Shown here piece after piece: positions 55,911 to 64,000 of a DNA stretch of 64,000 bases. Position 1 is the first letter of the stretch, and the number at the start of each line of letters is the position of its first letter. The stretch spans positions 2,048,501 through 2,112,500 of the forward strand of contig OZ018412.1 of assembly GCA_963969595.1 (NCBI GenBank), given 5' to 3'. The stretch is from Neckera pumila. Taxonomy: Eukaryota > Streptophyta > Bryopsida > Hypnales > Neckeraceae. Under the pieces are notes generated by a model. The model was not told the origin of the DNA and made no database searches. It worked only from the letters and a program-made list of their open reading frames with translations. The position numbers were made by a program, and so were the translations under genes.

Positions 55911-58700
55911 AGTTTAGTTTTCAATTTTGGGCTCTAAATTGGGGAGTTCGGTCACTGTTTTGCCAAGTAGGGTCAGCAGGTGGCTCCGAACTGGACATTG
56001 ACTAAGCTCGCCTGTTGCGGAATCAGGGTTTCCAAGTTGGTAGTTGCCTGTGTTTTGTGAATAATATATGAGTTCCCAATTGGTTCTAGTTGAGAGTGTG
56101 TGACGCGTGCCAAATCTTGGGATATATTTCAAAGTCTATGCGGAGTGATAATTTAGAGCTGAATGAAAAAAATTGTATTTGAATAATGAATGGTGTTGAG
56201 GTAAGGAAAATCGACTCTAAATTGGAGGGTAAAGGTTGTCAATTTTATTGTGATTGTGAATATGTGAAAGTTGAGTTGCATTGCTAGGCCAATGTTCAAA
56301 TCAATTTGGTTAGTAAGTTTCAAGCATGCCTGTGATGGAGCTAAGCCAAGTTGTGGTAAAAATAAGACCAAATTGGATGAACAAAAGGCAACAGAAAGAC
56401 GAAGCTGTTGAATGAAAGAGTAAAGGGATGTTTTCAAATCAGCTGTAGCGTTTCTCTTGGAGAAAGTAAAGATACAAGTCGTAAAGGAAAAATGGAAAAG
56501 AAATCTTATTGGAAGAATTCTACACCCTTGTGGCCCTCATTATAAGAAATTTGTGTTTTTCCTGATGGATTTTTCTTGATGATGTGTTCGACGTTACAAT
56601 TAACATGAAAACAGATGGATGTCTAGAAAAATCCGTCAAAAAGACCACGGATTTCTTATGGTGCCTTAAGAGTGGAGTGACAAATTTTGGAATTTGCCTA
56701 TTGTATGAGAAAAATTAGCATTATTTTAGTTGGAAGAATACACTTTGCCTGTGGTTGTAATGCTCTATTTAATTGGTTAGTTTATTAACGATCCTATTTA
56801 CATTGTCTTCTTGAACAAACTTCAATCACACTAAGTCTTAGTTTTCCTAGTTAGATCATCTAAAGCTTTCTACACTTACCAATGTTTTGGGCCTTCAATT
56901 AAGAGTTGATGACTAAATGGGAAAATGTCTTGTCAGAATTCCTTTAATCTTGAAAGGATGGGCCAATAATTACTTTTCAAAACATCAAAATTGGACTTTA
57001 TGTATACTCTTACTTTGCAAGTATATATGATTGAAGTTATTTTTATTGGTCATATCAAATATCAAATATCAAATATGCATTTAAAAACCATATCAAATCA
57101 TATCAAATATCAAATATGCTTTTAAAAATCTGAAAATTTCTCTACATGCAAATATTATAGTATAAAAAATCATTGTGTAAAACATTCATTGTATCATTCT
57201 AAACTTGAAAAATCAGCATTCTATGATATATGCCTAAAGTTCAAATTGCAATAACAAGTTGAATTTTAAGAATTTAATTTTTTTGAAATTATTAGAGACA
57301 CTAGACTTGATAAGCTTCATTTTACAAATTGGTCTCAAATTCAAAAAAAAACAATTATATGACAACATTCAAATAAAGAAAAACAAGCAAAAATTGTCTA
57401 AATACACTATTAGGTGATTTATGCATTTACCTTTTTCTCTTGTAGGAAAGTCAGAATATATCACAAGGAGTATATGAGTTTCAAACACCTTTCATTGAAG
57501 TTGGATTCAAACACCTAGTTGCAAATATTCAATAAAAAAAATCCATTTTTTCATTTTTTCTATTTGTGAGGCCTCCTTGAAGTCTCCAACGAATACATAA
57601 TTTCTTCTCAAGTATTTCAAAGTTAACCCCAGAATCCAAAGCTGGTCACCATGGAAATCATCCTTTTTGTGCACCACGTAAATCATTTCTTTATAAAAAT
57701 CCAAGAGCACTTATTGGAGGTCAAACTACTATGCAAGACTTTTCCTTCTTACAAAAAACTCTAATTATGAACACTTGCACTTTTGTCTTAAATATAAAGA
57801 TTATCTATCATCTATGAAACACTTCTAGGCCATTGTGTCTTTACAAGGTCTTGATGAAACTTGGACATAGAGAAATTATTGAGTCTTTTTTTCAAGGGCT
57901 AAAACAAGGTGAGAATTATTCAAATTTTTAATTCTTGTATAAGGCCATGATTATGCTATATAGGCCATTCCATATGTCAAATTTTGACATCATCTCTAAC
58001 TTTTTGTTGAAGATTGCAGGTTTTGGCTATAGTTAACTTACGAGGCCCTTGAAAAACTATTAACTACAAATGATCCAAAGGAGGTCTACTTTCAAAATGG
58101 GCCAAATTGCCATGAACTTGAGCAATTTGTTTTCTTATCTTTTCTTGAGATTGGATAGAATGTAACCATAGGATCTTATAGTTCACGTTGAGAATAGGCA
58201 CCTCAAAATTTCAGATTATATAATTGCAAAGTTCAGTAGATATTTAAATTTGAAGTTTTATTCTGGTCAATGGAAAAATTGGGCAAAGCACTTTAAAGGA
58301 GCACATTTTAGTGGGCATGTTTTGAATGATGATCTTTTGTACACAATAGAAGACAAGAGAGTTGAAAATGCTCTTCTAAAATTTCACAATATTCTGGTCA
58401 CTTGGCAATTTTGGATGGAGCTTGCAATGCATGGTAATCACTGAAATGATCTAGAGTAGTATTTGTAAGAAAAACAAGAATGGGCACACTTGTCTTTTTT
58501 TTGAGCTCCCTTGGATTTATTTTTTGATTTAGGTAACAATAGCATTGGTTGGGTGACTTTTTAGTCCAAACACATGAGCCATGGACCACACTACACCACT
58601 CAACTTTAAAAAAATTCACAAGGCGTATTATTGTTTAAATATAATAGAAAACAAAGTATTTAAAAAGTATTTAAAAATATTTTCTATTAAAAAAAACTCA
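55911..58700. repeat. Intergenic block B, copy after B3-6
   Basis: It matches 24200-24430 and then 25790-28400 in order, without the element present at 24825-25557 in the other copy. It holds the MITE at 56538-56663. A short tandem of ATCAAATATC words occurs at 57050-57115. Frames at 55914-56437, 57507-57710 and 58250-58619 are repeat-derived and interrupted in the paralog. Confidence 0.68.
56538..56663. mobile_element. 126-bp MITE with CACTA-like ends and CCT target duplication
   Basis: The ends CATTATAAGAAATTTGTG and (read inverted) CACCATAAGAAATCCGTG are imperfect inverted repeats that continue for about 45 bases. CCT flanks it at 56535-56537 and 56664-56666. The paralog near 26262 reads GTGGCCCTTAAGAG with one CCT, the empty site. 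A 3-bp duplication and CAC(T)A-like ends suggest a CACTA derivative. Confidence 0.85.
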
Positions 58701-59380
58701 AAATTTGAAAACGAGCAACTCCAAAAAGGAGGGGCAGTAGCCATAAAATAGTGAATTGGATCCTTAGAGATTAAGTTACGTTTTGGGTAGGCAAACTTGA
58801 AATGTGCACATATTCCTAAGCATGAACTAAGCTTACACTCTTTTTATGTATGCTTGTCTAAACAATTTGTCAATACAATTGTACAATGCTTAACTGGAAA
58901 AGGCTTACATTTGGATTCAATCTACCTACTTGGGGGCATAGGAGAAAATGGAAAGGGCTGTTATTGTCTCTATTGAGGTCATTGTCATTGTCATTGTCTT
59001 TGTCATTGTCATTGCGATAATTTTTTTGCTTTTCTTCCAATTAATACACAAAAAATAAAATGAATACACGTGTCATCCTCCCATTGGTTTTTAAGTTTTT
59101 ACAAAAAATTTAAAAAAGATACACATATAGTTTTTCTACTGGTTGTAACTTTTACATCCAAAAATTTGAGCATGGTGTGATGAACCCAATTTGAGCACAT
59201 TTGTATTCTTATGGAATCTATAGATGGATATGGATGTGGTATATCTATATTAATTCTTGTGAATATGCAACCGTAACCATATTCTATATCCATATTCATA
59301 TTCTCTATTTTGTATTCTATAGTTTTATTGTATATTTTGAAATCTATAGCCATATTTGTATCCATATTCTATAACGGTAT

Positions 59381-59420
<40 letters not shown>

Positions 59421-60130
59421 TATATTTGTATTTTGTATCCATATTTGAATGGCCTAAATCGTTTATTTGATGGACATCAACGGCTTTGGTTTTTTAAAAG
59501 ATTGACAACATTGGAGAAGGGGGGAATCTTTTTTAAATGAGAGACACAACTCTTGATTTTTCCAAATAGTAGATGGGGAGAAATTAGAATAAAAAGACAT
59601 ATACATCTCTTTTTGCCTCATTGTCATTGTAGCTTTCCATGCTTCCATGCGGGAGTAAGTTGCACCCAAAACCATGCAAGAAGAATCTTGGATGTTATTA
59701 TGACTAGGGATAATTGAAAACATTCTTTAGATATAGTCATTACTCAAACTTCTCATCATCTTGGTGTGTGCATGCTCAAGTCAATATATAAGAACCAAAA
59801 AATAAATAAAGATTAATTCTAGTGTGAATGAAGTGTCTATTGAGAATGACTTAACTATTTGAGTCTCATTGATCTAGATGATGAAACTCATCCTTGATGC
59901 ATTTGGTAGAAAGGTAGACCTTGTAAAGAAGTGATATGATCCTCCTATAAGAAATTCTTAGGTCCTTATATGACAATTGGGTCATTTGACCTCCAACCAT
60001 AATTAGGTGGACTATAGTAGTAAGTCCCCCATGCAACATCCATATTTGAACTCATAACCACTTCATCAAATCAATAAATACATACATACTGATGATGAAT
60101 AAATTGTTTATTTATAATAGCTTGTATCAG
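58701..60130. repeat. Decayed copy of the 1020-1387 segment, third intergenic copy
   Basis: It follows 28400-29780. It contains a (TTGTCA)n tract at 58976-59015, a TATCCATA-rich tract at 59215-59380 and the AT microsatellite. Frames at 59099-59723 are low-complexity and interrupted elsewhere. Confidence 0.6.
59383..59418. repeat. (AT)18 microsatellite
   Basis: Uninterrupted AT dinucleotides, 36 bases. The paralog at 29080 has none. Confidence 0.95.
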
Positions 60131-60868
60131 TGCTAGACAAGACTACGTAGGATTCCAATACATAGCAAAAGTAATTTCTCTATATTTAAAAAAATTCTTA
60201 CGCATAGGAAAAATATATTTCATTGGTACAATATTTTGCTACATACAAGTTAAAAAAAAGATCATATAGTTGCAAGATTTTTCTTGTTAAAAAAAATATT
60301 CTTTTGAAAAGGTTATAAGTATTTTAATGGTCAGTAATTCTTTGTATATAGGTTAAAAGATACCCCCTTGTCAATGGCTTTCTATGCATTTCTTCAAAAT
60401 ACTCTATAATAGAAAACGCTCCTATGCGTAGGATAAAATATTTTGTAGTTAAATTTTATCTCATGCATAGGGTGAAATATTCTTCTAGGAACAAAAGCAA
60501 ATCAAAAAAAGTAAAATAATTAAATAAAAAAATAAAAAAGTAAAAAGTAAAATAAAAAATAAAAAAATGAAAAATAAAAAAGTAGCAATATAACAAAAAA
60601 ATACCCAAAAGAAACTACTTATGCTCAATAATGAATTTATTCATGCTCAATAATGAATTTATCTATGCTGAATAATGAATTTATTCATACTCAATAGTAA
60701 ATTTATCTATGCTAAATAATGAATTGACACCTTCACATTTTAGATGTCAATTTGTTGATCTACCATTGACATCTGATGCCAACCATTGGATGACACCAAA
60801 ATTGATAGTGATATTATATTTAATGCTATCTAAAATCAGCAAGTAATTTTAGTTTTTTCTAATGTAGT
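60131..60868. repeat. Block A, copy III (start only)
   Basis: It matches 13600-14270 and 31850-33160 and then stops at 60870-60880 where the retrotransposon fragment begins. It contains a 22-bp tandem repeat. Confidence 0.65.
60622..60727. repeat. 22-bp tandem repeat
   Basis: Nearly five units of TGCTCAATAATGAATTTATT plus two bases. The paralog near 32965 has two units and that near 14085 has one. Confidence 0.85.
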
Positions 60869-60879
60869 TTAACCCCTAA

Positions 60880-61173
60880 ACTACCTAGGTCAGTGTGCTC
60901 TGTGACAATGTCAATAAGGTCATCAGATACAGACAACAAAAGTAGTCTACTTGCTAATAGTTTCTTTTTCTTCAGTTGGGCCTCAATCAGTGCTTTCCCT
61001 TCAATTGTGACAGGAAACGCGACTATAGTGTGCTCACTCTCCGTAATAGCCCACAATCCTTCTGCTCTTAATACTGCTCTCAATTTTAACGCCCATACAT
61101 AATAGTTGGACAGCCCTTTCAATTTGTCTCCCTCTTGGAACGTCATGCTTGAACTCTCAGCCATCTTCCTCAC
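60880..61173 (-). pseudogene. Ty1/copia Gag N-terminal fragment
   Basis: The open frame from ATG 61173 (or the second ATG four codons on, MAESSSMTFQEG) reads KLKGLSNYYVWALKLRAVLR, LWAITE, and SDDLIDIVTEHTD. This is the typical start of plant Ty1/copia Gag polyproteins (G-x-N-Y-x-x-W-x-x-K/R-M/L). The reading frame is lost after TEHTD near 60885 and the remainder of gag and all of pol are absent. The order LTR, primer-binding site, leader and gag start fits one truncated element on the minus strand. It is well preserved, so the insertion is probably young relative to its AT-rich surroundings. Confidence 0.85.
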
Positions 61174-61323
61174 TTCGTCTCTCAGGAACAGTGCTCACTA
61201 TTTCAGTGCTCTCAGTCACTCTCTCGTCCTTTCTCTTCTCTACACCTCTTCCTAATGTTGTGATCTTTGTTTCTAAGTAACTAGCATTCTCTCTCTAGTA
61301 AACTAATCGTCTCTAAGAAAACT

Positions 61324-61335
61324 GCTCTGATACCA
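61324..61335 (-). promoter_or_regulatory. Retrotransposon primer-binding site (initiator Met tRNA)
   Basis: On the minus strand the 12 bases TGGTATCAGAGC follow directly on the CAACA end of the LTR. This is the standard copia primer-binding site complementary to the 3' part of initiator Met tRNA. Confidence 0.88.
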
Positions 61336-61608
61336 TGTTGAATTCAGTTGCTTGAATTACTTAGCCTGGAATACAGGCAGTCATATATACATAACGAGAA
61401 AGGGTGAGCAATTAACACCCACTCACAGACCGTTTAGAAAGCCACTAAGTAAGGTTAAAGGAACCACTAAGTCTGTGCACTAATTGCAGATTAATTACAA
61501 GCTAATTAATTACAAGCTAATCAGTTAAGGCCACTCAATTGTGGATGGATGTAAAAGGGTCCTGATGGATGACTGAATGTGCAGGGTTTGATGGAGCGAA
61601 TTACAACA
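61336..61608 (-). mobile_element. 5' LTR of the copia fragment
   Basis: On the minus strand the LTR would start TGTTGTAATTC at 61608 and end GAATTCAACA at 61336, directly before the primer-binding site; the ends form the usual short TG..CA inverted repeat. A TATATA box lies at 61383-61390. The right-hand border (the start of the LTR) is inferred from the inverted repeat only, since no second LTR is present in the window to confirm it. Confidence 0.62.
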
Positions 61609-62836
61609 AATTACTGAATCTACGAGAATACAAATGAATGTTTGCTGCTGTCCGAGTGTGGGAACAATGACCTGCTCTTGTGTGAGTGTCGTTTTCGTTC
61701 TGCAATAGTGACGCCAGGTCGATCCTGTCCATGCCAGTTGCCCTTCATTTCTTCCGCAAGGACACAAACTGAAGTTGCCACGGCTGCTCCTCGATTGCCT
61801 TATGCCAGGGGTCCAGGTCCAAATGTTCTTTTGCATCTGAAAGAAGGGAAAAAAAATTAAAAGCGATTCGCCATAGGTGAGGGATGGTCATGACAATGAA
61901 GTACAGCGACCTACAGGGTAAAGAACAGGGCTTCCTCACGTGCTACCGAACTCTACGTTTGTCAACATCCCAATCGCAAACCACCGGCGTCAGCAGTCTT
62001 CGACATTGTCCTGTCGTCTACGAGAACTCAAACCCCACATGCCTTCAGGCATTTCTACAGACATTTCAGTATATTACCCAAATATGGTCACAATAGAGGC
62101 TCTAGAATACAGGGGATGGCCTTTTTTCCCCTTAAATTAGGCAACTTGCATCGCGATCTTGCGCACACTTTAAATTATAGTTCTTGCTAAAACCCAGTAT
62201 GGTAAGCAACCTCGTGTTTTGCAAGTTTCTAAACTTTTAAAGACCACTGGTGGTCCTCCAAACCTCTAAGGGTTAACCTGGATTTGGATCTCACGCAGAT
62301 ATCTCAACAAACGAATCGGCTCATGATTCTGTGGACGTTTCCTTCTCCTTTAAGGCTTAATTTTGAAAATTGACATTTATATGAATTCCGCAGTTAGATA
62401 AGCCTGAAGTCGATCAGTAATTAAGCTAATTCAGAAAATTTTGACGTTGATCACAAGTAAGTCAATACATACCAGTGCTCAGCTAACGCATGCTGAAGTT
62501 TTACACTGTTTGAGCTTTTGAGATTTCCATAATTAAAACGTACGCCAGCGAGAAAAAGCTTCGATACATCCATTGGGAAATTTACAATGCTTCATGTTTA
62601 AGAGATGCTTCAAAAGTCACTTGCTTGCACAAGGCTAGGTGATGTTTAGCACTCCAAAATGATCATAGACCGCATGCATCCATTCGTTTACAGTGTTCAA
62701 GCCTGTGCCAGTCCTGAGGTTACAAATTGCCTTTGCTCAAATTCCTGTTCTATATAGAGCATAATACTTTGTTTCACAAAATTTGGTTGTGGTCTTGGAT
62801 CACTCAATGTAGTCACAGATGCACAATAGAAGTCGT
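61609..62836. other. Unrecognised DNA and 3' flank of B3-7
   Basis: This is GC-richer than the blocks to the left and is not shared with the other B3 units. CTCTAAGGGTTAACC near 62265 resembles a TTAA-family end but lacks a matching partner. The portion next to 62837 should contain the B3-7 3' UTR. Frames at 61525-62140 on both strands overlap one another and show no recognised domain. Confidence 0.4.
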
Positions 62837-64000
62837 TCAAGAATTGACTCTCCTGACCACAAAGAACGAATCAGCAGAAAGAGTGAACTCAAGCTCTTGC
62901 CCTACTTCAAGATTGTTTTCATCTCGGAATTCACTCCATCCTGCCCTCAAAAACAGTCTCCAATCTTGAGTTCGGGCCTCCGAAGTCAGGGAGCAAGCAA
63001 CAGCTCGAATGGGGGACTCCTCACGAATCCCTTGCAGCTTTACAACAGAACGAATCCGGTCGCTGTATGTCTTCCAAAATCCCAAAGGAATTTCCTGCAT
63101 CACAAACGAATATGTCACTGTTCATGTACAGTACAATGTGAATCATTTAGTGTATATTCCGGTAAGCCTCTGCGGAGCCACATGCACAAGCTCCATGGAG
63201 GCATCGAGGGTTATAAAGCGAAGTGAGAAATATGTTAAAAAAACGTTTAGCAACAGATCGAGATAATCATGAGAAGCCGTCAAGACGCGTGCTGATCCTC
63301 TGAACATACTCAAAAGTCATAGCGTTGCCTCGATTGATGTAAACTGAAACAATTGATGTAATATTGAGTAAATATGGTGCTTGATACCACATGAGTTTAG
63401 CTTTTAAGGTTTTCCAGCAGTAAGGTTCCTGGGGAGCCTTGAGGTTCCAGTAAGGTTCCAAGGGAGCTTACCAAGCAAGAAGCTGCTCCTCTGTCGCTCC
63501 GTTTCGCCCTTTGACAGAAATTGGAGACAGTTAGTTTCGTGGAAAAGCCCGGAAGTTGAGATTTCCTGATTGTTTCCACTGGTGCCAACTTATCTTGGAC
63601 CCCCTTGCCTTTCTTCATTGTCTCGCAAATGTGCTGTGCGGGGTCAAGCCAACGGGTTGCCATGTCGAGCTCGATTGCAGGTTCATGTCCATTGTCTGAG
63701 TCGCGATGACCGCCGGTAGAAGAATCTTGGAAATTTTCCTGCGAAAGTGCAAAGGTAATTATCCAGTTGAGAGACTCTCTGCGACATTCACATTTTTTCT
63801 CTCGATCTTGGTGTGCAAGCTCAATAGGTACCTACCAGGATTCAAATCACTATGCAATGGGCATGCATTAATTACCTGACCACAGAAACTAAAAAAATTT
63901 GGACACAAAACTGACGAAGGAATTGACGAACTCTTGCTTACCGACTTAAGTAAGTCGATGCTGTCCGATGATGATGGACTGCACGATGTAGCACCGGGGC
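62837..64000 (-). CDS. B3-7: divergent two-B3-domain family member, 3' exons (partial)
   Basis: Only the C-terminal part lies in the window. Exons: 64000-63942 (linker ..SPSSSDSIDLLKS, then donor GTAAGC), 63738-63472 (89 codons, acceptor CTTTCGCAG, donor GTAAGC) and 63094-62837 (85 codons plus TGA, acceptor GATGCAG). All junctions are phase 0 and in the same places as in B3-2 to B3-6. The last exon is a full second B3 domain: EIPLGFWK, SVVKLQG, FLRAGWSEF, LEVGQELEFTL, ADSFFVV. The middle exon is more than twice as long as in the other copies but ends alike (KRSDRGAASCL against KRTTRSSTL). No damage is seen. The neighbouring repeats of the other units are absent here, so it may represent a single-copy relative of the amplified genes. 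The first B3 domain is expected beyond 64000. Confidence 0.83.

Noticed and set aside
61525..61836. Minus-strand open frame of 103 codons
   Set aside because: No recognised domain; it overlaps the probable LTR and other frames on the opposite strand.
60869..62276. A possible TTAA element carrying the copia fragment as cargo (TTAACCCCTAAA on the left, CTAAGGGTTAA on the right)
   Set aside because: The left TTAA end is already present at the same point in the older block A copies (33157, and decayed near 14265), and beyond the first bases the right end does not match it, so the pairing is probably accidental.
1..64000. CRISPR arrays, rRNA, tRNA genes, bacterial operons or toxin systems
   Set aside because: None was seen. 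The direct repeats are tandem or segmental duplications typical of plant intergenic DNA, and no cloverleaf tRNA with A and B boxes was noticed by eye.

Overview
This is nuclear DNA of a eukaryote, almost certainly a land plant. It has spliceosomal introns with GT..AG borders and CTAAC-like branch sites, genes of the plant B3 (REM/VRN1-like) DNA-binding family, a Ty1/copia fragment with an initiator-Met tRNA primer-binding site, a chromodomain fragment of Ty3/gypsy type, and many small non-autonomous DNA transposons in very AT-rich DNA. The species cannot be named from the sequence; a bryophyte or another early-diverging land plant is a guess. Genes are visibly richer in GC than the decayed DNA around them.

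The only real genes are seven members or relics of one two-B3-domain family, called here B3-1 to B3-7 from left to right. Members aligned with one another give a clear four-exon model with all introns in phase 0: exon 1 (23 codons), exon 2 (170 codons, first B3 domain plus an acidic/Ser linker), exon 3 (40 codons), exon 4 (81 codons plus stop, second B3 domain). B3-3 (38372-39919, minus) and B3-6 (53643-55195, minus) are intact, 314 residues each. B3-2 (19802-21368, minus) has lost the intron-2 donor, but the intron is open and 162 nt long, so read-through keeps the frame. B3-4 (41906-43547, minus) is broken in exons 3 and 4. B3-1 (1388-2539, plus) keeps one B3 domain and then stops; B3-5 (44260-45645, plus) is its more damaged sister. 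B3-7 (62837-64000, minus) is a more divergent member that runs off the right edge.

Layout: 1-1387 repeats; 1388-3540 B3-1 and its decayed 3' part; 3541-8390 two direct copies of a ~2 kb repeat around a second copy of the B3-1 3' flank; 8391-19150 AT-rich repeat blocks; 19153-22090 B3-2 unit; 22091-38000 the same repeat blocks again; 38000-46380 a cluster of B3-3, B3-4 and B3-5; 46381-53340 more blocks; 53340-55910 B3-6 unit; 55911-60868 blocks a third time; 60880-61608 copia 5' fragment; 61609-64000 B3-7.

The window is thus a cluster grown by segmental duplication: a B3 gene plus many kb of flank was copied several times, the copies were hit by separate transposon insertions, and intergenic copies decayed by C-to-T change. 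Because paralogous blocks often keep the empty site, several insertions can be dated and their target-site duplications read directly. The most notable are ~0.9 kb elements bounded by TTAA with CCCCTAAAGGACC inverted ends (piggyBac-like by structure), foldback MITEs with CACTA-type ends, and a TAA-flanked Tourist-like MITE. No bacterial-type system, CRISPR array, rRNA or tRNA gene was seen.
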